Under the pieces are notes generated by a model. That model was not told where the DNA came from and made no database searches. It worked only from the letters and a program-made list of their open reading frames with translations. Of a stretch of DNA of 64,000 nt, positions 7,679-16,274 are shown one piece after another; position 1 is the first letter of the stretch, and the number at the start of each line of letters is the position of its first letter. Both the position numbers and the translations under genes were made by a program. The stretch is from Hymenobacter caeli (GTDB lineage: Bacteria > Bacteroidota > Bacteroidia > Cytophagales > Hymenobacteraceae). The stretch covers positions 142,772 to 206,771 of the forward strand of contig NZ_JABSNP010000008.1 in the NCBI RefSeq assembly GCF_013294115.1. Direction: 5' to 3'.

Positions 7679-7996
7679 ATGCTGAACCTCACCTTGTTGC
7701 TGCAAGCCCCGGCGGCCGACTACACCCAGTTTCTGTTTCCGGTCGCCATCGCGGCGGTGGTATACTTTTTCATGATTCGGCCCCAGCAAAAGCGCTCCGC
7801 CGACACCAAGAAGTTCCGGCAGGCCCTCGCCAAGGGCGCGCGCGTGGTCACCATCGGCGGCCTGCACGGGCTGGTGATTGAGCTGACCGAGGAGACGGTA
7901 GTAGTGGAGGTGGACCGCGGCGTGAAGCTGCGCTTCGACCGCTCGGCCATTGCCCGTGAGGTGGGCACCAAGGCCCCGGCCGAAACCATCGCCTAG
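7679..7996 (+). CDS. yajC: Preprotein translocase subunit YajC
   Basis: A 105-residue protein with one N-terminal membrane helix (FLFPVAIAAVVYFFMI) followed by RPQQKRSADTKKFRQALAKG and the YajC core VVTIGGLHGLVIEL. YajC belongs to the SecDF-YajC complex, which assists Sec-dependent export in the inner membrane. Length and motifs are normal. The next gene begins 3 bases after its stop, so the two are cotranscribed. Confidence 0.95.
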   Translation: MLNLTLLLQAPAADYTQFLFPVAIAAVVYFFMIRPQQKRSADTKKFRQALAKGARVVTIGGLHGLVIELTEETVVVEVDRGVKLRFDRSAIAREVGTKAPAETIA

Positions 7997-7999
7997 CCC

Positions 8000-8686
8000 A
8001 TGCCAACCCCGTGGGCGCGGGCCGGCCGGCTGGGCCGCTGGCTCGTGGAGCCGTTCACCGGCCAGGAGCCCGGCTTTTACCAGGCGGCGGCCGTGTGCCT
8101 GCTGGCGGCGGTCGTGTTCTGGCAAATGAACGCGCTGAACAAAACGTACAGCACCCGCCTCAGCTGCCCGCTCGTCTGGCGCTACGACACGGCGCACTAC
8201 GTGTCGCTGCGGCCGCTGCCGGCGGCCGTGCCGGTGGTCGTTACTGGCCAGGGCTGGCGCTTGCTGCGGGCCAACCTGGGCATGGGCCTGCACCCGGCCG
8301 AGCTGCGGCCGGTGCCCCGCCCCGGCACCCGCTACCTGGCCGCCAGCACCTGGCAGCGCAGCCTGCAAACGGCCCTCGAAGGCCTGCAAGTGGACGAGTG
8401 GGCCAGCGATACCCTGCGCCTGACCTTTGACCGCTACGCCACGCGCCGGCTGCCGCTGGCCCTGGCCGCGCCCGACTCGGGCCGGGCCCCGGCCTTCACG
8501 GCGCACTTCGAGCCGGCCGCTCTTTCGTTCCGGGGGCCCGCCAGCGTGGTGGCCCGCCTGCCCAGCCCCTACCCGGTGGCGCTGCCCGCCGGCACGGGCC
8601 CCGGCGCGGCGCGGCTGGCCGTGCGGGCCCCGGCGCTGGTGCGGCCCGCCGCGGCCCAGGTGCAGGCCGAGCTGCGGGCCCGTTAA
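8000..8686 (+). CDS. YbbR-like (CdaR-type) domain protein
   Basis: A 228-residue protein with one N-terminal membrane segment (AAAVCLLAAVVFWQMNALNK) and an extracytoplasmic part consistent with one or two divergent YbbR repeats. Identification rests partly on context: in Cytophagales a YbbR protein regularly sits between yajC and coaE, and the LNKTYSTRLSCPLVWRY start is typical of it. In Firmicutes, YbbR/CdaR regulates the diadenylate cyclase CdaA, but no cdaA is in this window. The last ~70 residues are Ala/Pro-rich. It follows yajC by 3 bases. Confidence 0.7.
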   Translation: MPTPWARAGRLGRWLVEPFTGQEPGFYQAAAVCLLAAVVFWQMNALNKTYSTRLSCPLVWRYDTAHYVSLRPLPAAVPVVVTGQGWRLLRANLGMGLHPAELRPVPRPGTRYLAASTWQRSLQTALEGLQVDEWASDTLRLTFDRYATRRLPLALAAPDSGRAPAFTAHFEPAALSFRGPASVVARLPSPYPVALPAGTGPGAARLAVRAPALVRPAAAQVQAELRAR

Positions 8687-8697
8687 GCAATGAGCTG

Positions 8698-8724
8698 TTA
8701 GCTGATAGCTATTAGCTGATAGCT
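8698..8724 (+). repeat. Short tandem repeat TTAGCTGATAGCT
   Basis: A 13-base unit occurs twice (8698-8710 and 8712-8724) in the 127-base spacer before coaE, preceded by the related AGCTGTTAGC. It resembles one arm of the word-repeat palindromes elsewhere in the window, but no opposing arm is present. Confidence 0.7.
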
Positions 8725-8813
8725 TTCGTCCTGATTTTCGATGGCTTACAGTATGCGTAATATGCGTTTACTTATGCCTGCTTAATTATTTCCACTTCTC
8801 CCAGATCATCAGC

Positions 8814-9431
8814 ATGTTACGCATCGGCATCACCGGCGGCATCGGGTCGGGCAAAAGCGTGGTGAGCCGCGTGTTTGGCCTGCTGGGCATCCCCGTGTAC
8901 GACTCCGACCAGCGGGCCCGCTGGGTGATGGAGCACGACGCGCTGCTGCGCGGGCAGCTGCTGGCCGCCTTCGGGCCCGAAGCCTACACGCCGGCCGGCC
9001 AGCTCAACCGGCCCGGGCTGGCCCGCACCGTGTTTGGCGACCCGGCGCGGCTGGCGCAGCTCAACGCGCTGGTGCACCCGCGGGTGGGCAAGGATTTTGC
9101 CCGCTGGGCAGCCGCCCGGCAAGCCGCCGGGGCCCCCTATATCCTCAAAGAGGCGGCCCTGCTTTTTGAGTCGGGTGCGTACCAAACCCTCGATTACGTC
9201 GTCACCGTGGCCGCGCCGCTGGCCGTGCGCGAGGCCCGCGTGCTGCGCCGCGACCCCCACCGCACCGCAGCGGATGTGCAGGCCATCATCGGCAAGCAGC
9301 TGGGCGAAGAAGAGCGCCAGCAGCGGGCCAATTACGTGGTGCACAACGATGACGTGCAGCTGGTGCTGCCCCAGGTGCTGGCGCTGGACGCGAAAATCAG
9401 GCGGTTGTCGCTAATAGAAAGCGAAGGCTGA
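8814..9431 (+). CDS. coaE: Dephospho-CoA kinase
   Basis: A 205-residue P-loop kinase beginning MLRIGITGGIGSGKSVVSRV (Walker A at residues 8-15), with YDSDQRARWVM and the CoA-domain segment LVHPRVGKDFARW. It phosphorylates the 3' hydroxyl of dephospho-CoA, the last step of coenzyme A synthesis. Length is normal. It is the last gene of the + strand block that begins with nusB. Confidence 0.95.
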   Translation: MLRIGITGGIGSGKSVVSRVFGLLGIPVYDSDQRARWVMEHDALLRGQLLAAFGPEAYTPAGQLNRPGLARTVFGDPARLAQLNALVHPRVGKDFARWAAARQAAGAPYILKEAALLFESGAYQTLDYVVTVAAPLAVREARVLRRDPHRTAADVQAIIGKQLGEEERQQRANYVVHNDDVQLVLPQVLALDAKIRRLSLIESEG

Positions 9432-9485
9432 ACCAGCGAAAAAACTGCTTTCCCGCCTCCGCTCGCCGCTTCCAATTATTACCCT

Positions 9486-10667
9486 TTACCGAATAATCGG
9501 GGAGCGCTCGAAGGGCCGGGTGCGGTCGAACAGGAAGCGGTAGGTGGCGTGGGTTTTACGGATTTTGGCCCCAATGGAGCGCGTGGTGACCAGCATCCGC
9601 GGGTTGAAGTCGCCAATCCAGTTCATTTCAATGTCGGTGTAGCCGCCCGAGATGAACCGTTTTTGGGCGTCCAGAATCAGGGCCGAATCGAGGCCCGTGC
9701 CCTGGTGGGCCGGTACCACCCCGTAGATGATGCCGAGCATTTTCTTGTCGCGGCGGCGGCCGTAGCGCCACTGCTGCCACACGAAGCGCAGCTTGCCCAG
9801 CAGGTCGAGGCGGCGGCCCACGTGCTTGAAAATCTGGTTCAGCTCGGGCAGGCTCAGGAAAAAGGCCACCGGCTCGTCGTCGTGGTAGGCAAAGGCCAGC
9901 AGGCGCTCGTCGAGCACGGGCGTCATTTCGCGCACCAGGTCGCGGGCCTGGTCGAGGCTCATGGGCTTCACGCCCGCGTGGCGGCCCCAGGCCAGGTTGT
10001 ACACGTGGTGGAAATCCTGGGCCAGCTTTTCAGGCGCGGCCTTGCGGCCGTGGGCGAAGCGGTAGCGCGGGTCGGCTTCAAACCCGGCCAGGCGCTTGGC
10101 AAAGCTGGGATGCAGCTCCGTAAGGACCGGCCGGGCGCAGGTGAACTGCTTGAAATACACTTCAAACCCGTAGCCCTCGAACAAGGCTTGGTAGTACGGC
10201 GGGTGCCAGAACATGCCGTAGTTAGGCTCCCATTCAAAACCGTCAATCAGCACGCCCCAGAACCGGTCCCGCTCGCCGAAGTTGATGGGGCCGTCCATGG
10301 CCTGCATGCCCCGCGCCGCCAGCCAGGCGCGGCCCGCGTCGAAGAGCAGGCCGGCCGCCACCGGGTCGTTGGGGGCCTCGAAGAAGCCGAGGCCGCCGGT
10401 GGGCAGGTCGGGGTTTTTCACGTCCACCGCCTCGCGGTTGAGGAAGGCGGCCACCCGGCCCACGGCGATGCCCTCGGCGTCGAGCAGCACCCAGCGCACG
10501 GCTTCGCCGGTGGCCAGGTTGGGGTTTTTCAGGGGGTCGAACACGGCCTCGATTTCGTTGTCGAGCGGGCCGATGTACTGCGGGCGGTGGCCATGCAGTC
10601 GCTGCGGCACGGCCAGGAACAGCCCGTGCCAGGCCAGCGAGTCAACTTCGTGCAGGGTGTAGCTCAT
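9486..10667 (-). CDS. GNAT-like N-acetyltransferase family protein
   Basis: A 393-residue cytoplasmic protein starting MSYTLHEVDSLAWHGLFLAV. It has segments typical of a large GNAT-fold family common in Bacteroidota: GRVAAFLNREAV, GPINFGERDRFWGVLIDGFE and FWHPPYYQALFEGYGFE, with a C-terminal acyl-CoA-binding type region (GIIYGVVPAHQGTGLDSALI). The substrate is unknown. The start at 10667 is preferred over an upstream in-frame codon because a perfect -7 promoter box lies only 5 bases upstream of it. Confidence 0.75.
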   Translation of the reverse strand: MSYTLHEVDSLAWHGLFLAVPQRLHGHRPQYIGPLDNEIEAVFDPLKNPNLATGEAVRWVLLDAEGIAVGRVAAFLNREAVDVKNPDLPTGGLGFFEAPNDPVAAGLLFDAGRAWLAARGMQAMDGPINFGERDRFWGVLIDGFEWEPNYGMFWHPPYYQALFEGYGFEVYFKQFTCARPVLTELHPSFAKRLAGFEADPRYRFAHGRKAAPEKLAQDFHHVYNLAWGRHAGVKPMSLDQARDLVREMTPVLDERLLAFAYHDDEPVAFFLSLPELNQIFKHVGRRLDLLGKLRFVWQQWRYGRRRDKKMLGIIYGVVPAHQGTGLDSALILDAQKRFISGGYTDIEMNWIGDFNPRMLVTTRSIGAKIRKTHATYRFLFDRTRPFERSPIIR

Positions 10668-10672
10668 CGGCG

Positions 10673-10680
10673 CAAAAGTA
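10673..10680 (-). promoter_or_regulatory. -7 promoter box of the GNAT-like gene (leaderless spacing)
   Basis: CAAAAGTA on the plus strand is TACTTTTG on the minus strand. Five bases separate it from the ATG at 10667, so transcription should start at the start codon. Confidence 0.55.
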
Positions 10681-10726
10681 CAAGGGCACGGGCCCCGCGG
10701 CACTTCCCGGCCCCAAAAGCGGGCGG

Positions 10727-11530
10727 CTAAAAATCGCTGGGGACCTTGCTGGCCTTGGCGGGCATCAACGTCATGGCTTCTTGCAGGTCCGCTACCAAGT
10801 GCCGGGCCTCGCGCGTGGCTTCTACTTTAAGGTCGCGCCAGGGCTTGGTACTCCCGATGCCTACGTAGCCGTACAGACTGGCTTTATCCTGCTCCAGTGG
10901 GCCACCCGACCGCATGTTGGGTACCCCAGCGGCATCGTGGGCCAAGTCAGTGAGGACGTATTTGTAGCGGCCGTCTTTCACGTAGATGGTGAGGGTGTGC
11001 CGCACCACGCCGGCGTAGCTACTGCGCAACACGCCCGCGTAGGGGGTGCGCACCCGAGCGATGCGGGCGCTTTTCACGGTTATTTGCGCTTGGTCTTGCA
11101 GTTGCACTACGTCGTCTTTCAGGGGGTACGCCCGCGCGACCCAGGCGCGGGCGCGGGCGTACAGATCGGCTTGGCTCACGCCTGGCACGGGCACCACCCC
11201 TTCGTAAGCGATGCGCTGGGTTTGGGGGTCGAGGGGCAGCGGCGCAGCGTCGTCGGGGTCGTAGTCGCTCAGCGCCCGTACCGGGACCAGGTACAGAAAC
11301 CCCTCCCGCTTAGCCACTACCCACCGGGGCGAGAATTTACCCACCACCACCACCTCTTCCTGGCTGGGCACTAGCACGGCGGGCCGGCCCGCCGTGTCGG
11401 CGGCGCTGCGGTACAGCGGCGCTTTCACCAGCCCCACGTGGCAGGCAATGGGCGGCGTGGTGGCCACCAGCTTTTGGGCAGTAGCGGCCACGGGCAACAG
11501 CAGCGAAAGAAATAGCGAAAAAGCTTTCAT
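10727..11530 (-). CDS. DUF4468-type secreted protein
   Basis: A 267-residue protein with a signal peptide (MKAFSLFLSLLLPVAATAQ). A Cys/SH3-like first half (VLVPSQEEVVVVGKFSPRW) is followed by a region matching the DUF4468 pattern (VVPVPGVSQADLYARARAWV, then a tail with RHTLTIYVKDGRYKYVLTDL). DUF4468 domains have a TBP-like fold and are common in Bacteroidota exported proteins; their role is unknown. The ATG at 11530 is chosen because the extension upstream would disrupt the signal peptide. Confidence 0.72.
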   Translation of the reverse strand: MKAFSLFLSLLLPVAATAQKLVATTPPIACHVGLVKAPLYRSAADTAGRPAVLVPSQEEVVVVGKFSPRWVVAKREGFLYLVPVRALSDYDPDDAAPLPLDPQTQRIAYEGVVPVPGVSQADLYARARAWVARAYPLKDDVVQLQDQAQITVKSARIARVRTPYAGVLRSSYAGVVRHTLTIYVKDGRYKYVLTDLAHDAAGVPNMRSGGPLEQDKASLYGYVGIGSTKPWRDLKVEATREARHLVADLQEAMTLMPAKASKVPSDF

Positions 11531-11663
11531 TAATCCCAAGCACCAAGCGCGAATACGCCGCAAAATAGCACGCGCTTAACGGACCTAACCGACCGTAACC
11601 AATCAGCGGACGGAGAAAAAAAACAGCCACTCAGAATAAATTCTAAGTGGCTATCAATCAATG

Positions 11664-11738
11664 TGGGAAGTAAAGGATTCGAACCTTCGACCTCTGGCGT
11701 GTGAAGCAAGCGCTCTAAACCAACTGAGCTAACCTCCC
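11664..11738 (-). tRNA. tRNA-Val (anticodon CAC)
   Basis: A 75-base cloverleaf on the minus strand. Acceptor GGGAGGT pairs with ACTTCCC (one G-U). The anticodon loop TTCACAC gives CAC, read as valine. The anticodon stem CTTGC/GCCAG contains a U-C mismatch at its centre. T loop TTCGAAT is normal, and CCA is not encoded. Confidence 0.9.
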
Positions 11739-11818
11739 GGGGTATCGAGTCAAACCAACGTTCAACCCAAAATCAAAACTACTGCTTTATTTATGTGCTA
11801 ACTGACTAGTTATCAATG

Positions 11819-11893
11819 TGGGAGATACTGGGTTCGAACCAGTGACCCTCTGCTTGTAAGGCAGATGCTCTGAACCAGCTGAGCTAATCTCCC
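11819..11893 (-). tRNA. tRNA-Val (anticodon TAC)
   Basis: A 75-base cloverleaf on the minus strand with acceptor GGGAGAT/ATCTCCC, a perfect anticodon stem TCTGC/GCAGA and loop CTTACAA, giving anticodon TAC. CCA is not encoded. CATCTTTG at 11916-11923 (minus strand) is one base from the -7 consensus and may be its promoter. The two valine tRNAs lie 80 bases apart on the same strand. Confidence 0.95.
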
Positions 11894-12133
11894 GGGGATT
11901 TTCGTTTGGGATTGCAAAGATGGAGGATTTTTTTCGGTTGGGCCAACTGGAAGGAGCGGCGAAAGACGTTTTTCGGTTGAATCTTTCCCCAATCACGAGG
12001 CAAGCCATTTATTTTCAGTCGAATAAATTTTTGTTTTTTCAGATTAAACGCTCCGCGGAACGGCTGGAACGTAATGGCCTGACTTCCGTTAAACACCCGG
12101 CAACTGTGCCCTTTCTCACCCTTCTTCCCCACC

Positions 12134-13003
12134 ATGGACGCGCAACTCTTAAAGAACTATTCAGAAGCCGAAAAAACGGCTTACCTCAGCGCCGTCGCTA
12201 GCTTGGCCACCGCTGACCGACAGGCGTCGGGCAACGAAACCCAGTTTTTGCAGGGCCTGGCCCAGCAAGCGGGGCTGTCGGACGACAGCACGCAACAGGT
12301 GCTGGCCGCCGCCCAAGACTCTAATAACCAAACCATCCAGCAAAACCTGGACGTGTTGAAGAACAGCGACCTGCGCTTTTCCCTCATCACCGACCTCATC
12401 AGCTTCTCCCGCGCCGACGGGGCCTACTCCAACGACGAAGAGGCGATGGTGGGCAAAATGGCCGCCTACCTGGGCATCAACACCGACCAGAAACAAACCT
12501 TGGAAAAGGTGGTGGACCAAGCCGCCAACGTGCCCCACGACCCCCAGGACCCGGCCAAAGAAGGCTTCTTCGACCGCATCGGCGACACGCTCTCCGGCGC
12601 GGGCATCCCCAAAGGAGCCCTGATGGGCGGCTTATTAGGCGTGGTGGCCCCCATGGTGCTCTCGCGCATAAGCGGCGGCGGTAACAACCAATCGAATAGT
12701 TCGAGCGGCGGCTTGGGCGGGCTGTTGGGCGGTAGCATGGGCGGCCTGCTCGGCGGTGCCACCCAAGGCGGTATGGGCGGCATGCTCGGGGGCCTGCTGG
12801 GCAGCGTGATGGGCGGCGGCCAGGGCAACAGCCAAGGCTCGGCCATCGGCAGCGGGGGCCTGGGCTCGATTATGTCCGTGCTGGGGGGACTGGGCGGCCA
12901 GCCCAACTCGCAGCCGGCCAGCGCGGGCGGCAGCGGCCTGGGCGGCCTGCTCAGCGGCGGCATGGGCAGCCTGCTGGGCGGCATCTTCGGTGGCAACCGC
13001 TAG
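12134..13003 (+). CDS. TerB-like protein with Gly-rich C-terminal tail
   Basis: A 289-residue protein. The first ~135 residues are helical and fit the TerB/tellurite-resistance fold (RFSLITDLISFSRADGAYSN, then EEAMVGKMAAYLGINTDQK), which carries acidic metal-site residues. The rest is a low-complexity Gly/Ser/Leu/Met tail with repeats such as GGLLGGSMGG and GGMLGGLLG. TerB domains bind metal ions in stress-related proteins. The Gly-rich tail resembles membrane-active or aggregation-prone linkers. Its role is unknown. It converges with the MscS gene, and the two share a terminator. Confidence 0.75.
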   Translation: MDAQLLKNYSEAEKTAYLSAVASLATADRQASGNETQFLQGLAQQAGLSDDSTQQVLAAAQDSNNQTIQQNLDVLKNSDLRFSLITDLISFSRADGAYSNDEEAMVGKMAAYLGINTDQKQTLEKVVDQAANVPHDPQDPAKEGFFDRIGDTLSGAGIPKGALMGGLLGVVAPMVLSRISGGGNNQSNSSSGGLGGLLGGSMGGLLGGATQGGMGGMLGGLLGSVMGGGQGNSQGSAIGSGGLGSIMSVLGGLGGQPNSQPASAGGSGLGGLLSGGMGSLLGGIFGGNR

Positions 13004-13021
13004 CGGCCAGCAACGAAACTA

Positions 13022-13071
13022 CAGCACCCAAAAAAAGCGGCTCCATCTGGAGCCGCTTTTTTTGGGTGCTG
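13022..13071. terminator. Bidirectional terminator between the TerB-like gene and mscS
   Basis: A 24-bp perfect stem (13022-13045 with 13048-13071) with a 2-base loop. Each arm holds an A7 or T7 run, so it terminates transcription of both convergent genes. Confidence 0.92.
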
Positions 13072-13092
13072 ACCGGGGCAGGCCCGAGGGCC

Positions 13093-14205
13093 TTAGGCGC
13101 TGGCCACGGCCGCAGCGGGGGTATTGTTGGCCAGCAGGCCGCCTTCTTTCTCCACCACTTCCACGATGCTGTAATTCAGGGCCTCCTTGGTGTCAAGGTA
13201 CTCGTCGTAGCTGCTGGTTTCAACGAAGTACTGCACCGTTACTTCTCTGCCGTTGGTGGTGAGGGCGTTGAATTTCATCTGCACGTCCTGCGTCACGAGT
13301 GGGTGCGCTTGCATGGCGGCCACCGCCCCGGCGATGATGGCGTGGAGCTGGGCGCTGGTGGTGCGCTGGTCGAAGGTGAGCGTGAAACCCACGCGCCGGG
13401 CCGTGCGCAGGCTTAGGTTATCGAGGGGCTTATCGATCATGCTTTTGTTGGGCACGGTGAGGTAGCTTTTCTCGGCCGTGCGCAGGCGGGTGCTGCGGAA
13501 CCCAATTTTTTCCACCGTGCCGCTTACGGCCCCGGCCGTCACGAGGTCGCCCACACCGAAGGGCTGGTCGAGGAAAATCGTGAACGAGGCCAGCAGGTTT
13601 TCGAGGCTTTCCTTAGCGGCGAAGGCGATGGCCAGCCCCCCGATGCCCAGGCCCCCGATAAGGGCCGTCACGTCCACCCCGAATACTTTGCCCATCACCA
13701 CCAGCAGGCCAATGACGACCACGAACACCTTCAGCAAATCTTTGGCGAAGGGCAGAAACTGGCTGTCGAGGCGGTCGGCCGCGGCCGCGGCGTTGAGGGC
13801 CGCGCGGCGCTGCACCACCAGCAGCGCGAAATCGATGAGGCGCAGAATGACCCACACCACGGCACCAATCACGCCCAAATGAAAAAGGTCTAGCAGCGCC
13901 GTCTTGGGCCAGGGCTCGGTGCCCGGCTTGGGCACCAGCGGCAGCGGGTAACGCAGCAGGTTGAAGGCCACGAACACCGTGATGAGCAGCAGCAGCGCGC
14001 CCAGGGGTCGGATGAGCAAGTCGTGCAGCTCCTTTTCGCTCACGCCGGCCGTGTAGCGCTTGGTAAGCCGAAAAAATCCGCTGCTAACCAAGCGCGAAAG
14101 CACGCGGTTAAGGCCCGCGCCGACGGCTAACACCAGCAGGGCCCATACGTAGTCGAGCAGTTCGTTGCCCAGCAGTTCGCGGTGCAGAAAGGGAGGTTCA
14201 TTCAT
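13093..14205 (-). CDS. MscS-family mechanosensitive ion channel
   Basis: A 370-residue membrane protein. Three or four membrane segments precede the MscS pore helix and the conserved beta domain: ALIGGLGIGGLAIAFAAKE (pore-lining Gly/Ala helix), FTIFLDQPFGVGDLV, then GTVEKIGFRSTRLRTAEKS and the C-terminal alpha/beta domain. Such channels release solutes on hypo-osmotic shock. The start MNEPPFLHREL at 14205 is preferred; eight extra residues upstream look like spacer. Confidence 0.92.
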   Translation of the reverse strand: MNEPPFLHRELLGNELLDYVWALLVLAVGAGLNRVLSRLVSSGFFRLTKRYTAGVSEKELHDLLIRPLGALLLLITVFVAFNLLRYPLPLVPKPGTEPWPKTALLDLFHLGVIGAVVWVILRLIDFALLVVQRRAALNAAAAADRLDSQFLPFAKDLLKVFVVVIGLLVVMGKVFGVDVTALIGGLGIGGLAIAFAAKESLENLLASFTIFLDQPFGVGDLVTAGAVSGTVEKIGFRSTRLRTAEKSYLTVPNKSMIDKPLDNLSLRTARRVGFTLTFDQRTTSAQLHAIIAGAVAAMQAHPLVTQDVQMKFNALTTNGREVTVQYFVETSSYDEYLDTKEALNYSIVEVVEKEGGLLANNTPAAAVASA

Positions 14206-14428
14206 ATTATTTGTTGGCGAGCCCACCAAGCAAGCAGTGTTGATGCCGGCGCGATGGGCCCGTCGTCTTCAATTTTCAGTCCAGTATGGCTCCAATTTTA
14301 CGTTGGAATATTACCAGGCCCGAATTTTATACCCTCCCTTACTCGAACCAATTGGGGAAAGATATTGTATAAGCTGTATTCTAGATTTTGGGAAATCATT
14401 CAGGGAAATTCCTCTTTATTAATTCTTC

Positions 14429-14749
14429 ATGAAACCACTCCTTTCGCGCGTTGAGGCGCAACAGTTGGACCGTGCGGCTGCAATGCTCAAAGTTCTCTCT
14501 CATCCGAAACGTCTCGCCATTGTCGACCTGCTCGGCAAGGGCAAAGGCAAAGACAACCAGTTGTCTGTCACTGACATATATCAAGCCCTTGATTTACCGC
14601 AGGCCATTGCCTCGCAACACCTCATCACCCTCAAGGATCGGGGCGTGTTGAAGTCGACCAAGGTTGGCACTAAGATTTATTATTCGCTGGCTGTGCCGCA
14701 GCTGCTCAAAGTCATCGACACCCTGGAGGATTACTCCGGCAAAGTTTAG
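14429..14749 (+). CDS. ArsR-type winged-helix transcriptional regulator
   Basis: A 106-residue protein with a winged helix of the ArsR/SmtB kind: AAAMLKVLSHPKRLAIVDLL, recognition helix region LPQAIASQHLITLKDRGVLK, wing STKVGTKIYYSLAV. No Cys or His cluster typical of metal sensors is visible, so the signal is unknown. The gene is less GC-rich than its neighbours and is preceded by a roughly 200-base AT-rich spacer with TAGATTTTG at about 14383, one base longer than the -7 consensus. A terminator follows at 14772. Confidence 0.85.
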   Translation: MKPLLSRVEAQQLDRAAAMLKVLSHPKRLAIVDLLGKGKGKDNQLSVTDIYQALDLPQAIASQHLITLKDRGVLKSTKVGTKIYYSLAVPQLLKVIDTLEDYSGKV

Positions 14750-14771
14750 AAGGTTCGATCCTTTCCCACGC

Positions 14772-14801
14772 AAAAAGGCCGCCCGGTTGGGCGGCCTTTT
14801 T
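14772..14801. terminator. Bidirectional terminator between the ArsR gene and hemA
   Basis: A 13-bp perfect stem (14772-14784 with 14789-14801) with loop GGTT; the arms include A5 and T5 runs. It serves the convergent ArsR-type gene and hemA. Confidence 0.92.
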
Positions 14802-14841
14802 GCGTTTTTATATTTTACAACTACTTTTTTGTATACCGGTT

Positions 14842-16119
14842 TTACGCCGTCGGCTGGCGCTCCAAATCAAACAGGTCGCTGAGCAAGTCCACGAGCTGGC
14901 CGGCCTCGGTTTCGTCGCGTTTGCAAGCGGCCTTGAGGTGCAGCACCTGCTGCTTGAGCACTCGCTGCATCAGCGAGCGGGTCACCTCGTCAAGCAGCTT
15001 GGTTTCGGCGGGGGTAGCTTTTTTCTGGAAGCGGTCCAGCTCTTCGAGGCGCAGCTGCTCGAGGGTGGCTTTCACTTTCTGAATAATGGGCGACACCATC
15101 ATTTCCTTGGCCCAGTCGTGCAGGCCGACGAGGCTCTCGGCGATGATGGCCCGCACCTTGGGCACGGCCGCTAGGCGCATCTCCAGGGCCGCCGAGGCCT
15201 TGCTCTGGATGGCGTCGACGTTGTACACCAGCACGCCGGGCACCAGCTCCACGTCGGGGGCAATGCTGCGGGGCACGCTCAGGTCGAGGAAAAACTTGTA
15301 GCTCAACACGTCGAGGTGGCGCACCAGCTCGGGGGTGAAGAAGGGCTCGGCGCAGTTGATGGACGAGATGATGACGTCGGCCTCGCGCAGGGCGGGCACG
15401 ATGGCCTCAAAATCCACGACGTGCAGCCCGGGGCACTCGCTGGCCAGGGCATCGGCCTTGGAGCGGGTACGGTTGCAGAGCGTAACGCTGGCGAAGGCTT
15501 TGCTGTTGGCTAAGTGGCGGCACACATCGGCCCCAATCTCGCCCAGGCCCACCACCAGCACGCGGGGGCTGGCCACGTCGGCTGTCAGCTCTTCGGCCAG
15601 CTCCACGGTGGCGTAACTCATCGAAGCGGCGCCATCGCGGAAGCTGGTTTCGGTTTGAACGCGCTTGTTGGTGAAGAAGATGGTGTGCAGCAGCCGGTGC
15701 AGGAAAGGCCCCGCAGCGTCGGCGTCGGCGGCCCACTGGTAAGCCATTTTCACTTGGTTGCTGATTTGCAGGTCGCCCACTACCTGGGCGTCGAGGCCCA
15801 TGGCTACTTCAAACAAGTGCTGCACGGCGTCGTCGGCCGAAGTCAGCAGATCGAAGTACGGCAGGAAGCTGCCCACGTCGGGGCGGCCCTTGAGGGCCCC
15901 CAGGGCGAGGATGATGTCGCGGCTGCGGTCGTCGTCGGCCGCGTAATACACCTCGGTGCGGTTGCAGGTGCTGAGCACGAGCAGGTCGGCCAAGCCCAAC
16001 TCGTGGCGCAGCGTGTTCAGAAAGCGGCGGCACGCGGCCTCGTCCAAGGCCAGCAGCTCGCGGATGGCGAGGGGTGCTTTTTTGAAGGAGAGACTGACGG
16101 CCTTGAACGGGTGAGACAT
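14842..16119 (-). CDS. hemA: Glutamyl-tRNA reductase
   Basis: A 425-residue enzyme beginning MSHPFKAVSLSFKKAPLAIR. It reduces glutamyl-tRNA to glutamate-1-semialdehyde, the first step of C5 haem synthesis. The active-site Cys is in VLSTCNRTEVYYA (about residue 50). The NADPH domain has VVGLGEIGADVC, and a helical dimerisation tail follows. The ATG at 16119 is chosen because the upstream in-frame ATG at 16146 lies inside the promoter box. No other haem gene is adjacent. Confidence 0.93.
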   Translation of the reverse strand: MSHPFKAVSLSFKKAPLAIRELLALDEAACRRFLNTLRHELGLADLLVLSTCNRTEVYYAADDDRSRDIILALGALKGRPDVGSFLPYFDLLTSADDAVQHLFEVAMGLDAQVVGDLQISNQVKMAYQWAADADAAGPFLHRLLHTIFFTNKRVQTETSFRDGAASMSYATVELAEELTADVASPRVLVVGLGEIGADVCRHLANSKAFASVTLCNRTRSKADALASECPGLHVVDFEAIVPALREADVIISSINCAEPFFTPELVRHLDVLSYKFFLDLSVPRSIAPDVELVPGVLVYNVDAIQSKASAALEMRLAAVPKVRAIIAESLVGLHDWAKEMMVSPIIQKVKATLEQLRLEELDRFQKKATPAETKLLDEVTRSLMQRVLKQQVLHLKAACKRDETEAGQLVDLLSDLFDLERQPTA

Positions 16120-16145
16120 AAAGAAGCCGGGGTTGAACCGGTTCA

Positions 16146-16153
16146 CAAAATTA
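16146..16153 (-). promoter_or_regulatory. -7 promoter box of hemA
   Basis: CAAAATTA on the plus strand is TAATTTTG on the minus strand, a perfect TAnnTTTG box 26 bases upstream of the chosen hemA ATG. Confidence 0.55.
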
Positions 16154-16262
16154 GGGCTGGATTGTCAAAGATTGAAACAGCCAAACCGCGTAAGGGGTTC
16201 GGACCCGGCAATGAGAATATTTACGGGACGAACCGCGCTAAATTCTGGTTGAACGGAAGTTG

Positions 16263-16270
16263 TACTTTTG
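16263..16270 (+). promoter_or_regulatory. -7 promoter box of the EamA gene (leaderless spacing)
   Basis: TACTTTTG ends 4 bases before the ATG at 16275, so the transcript should begin at the start codon. This rules out the in-frame TTG at 16260 as a start. Confidence 0.55.
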
Positions 16271-16274
16271 CGGC

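Noticed and set aside
14206..14428. Small genes in the AT-rich gap between mscS and the ArsR-type gene
   Set aside because: Short frames here overlap the presumed promoters and lack any protein-like composition.
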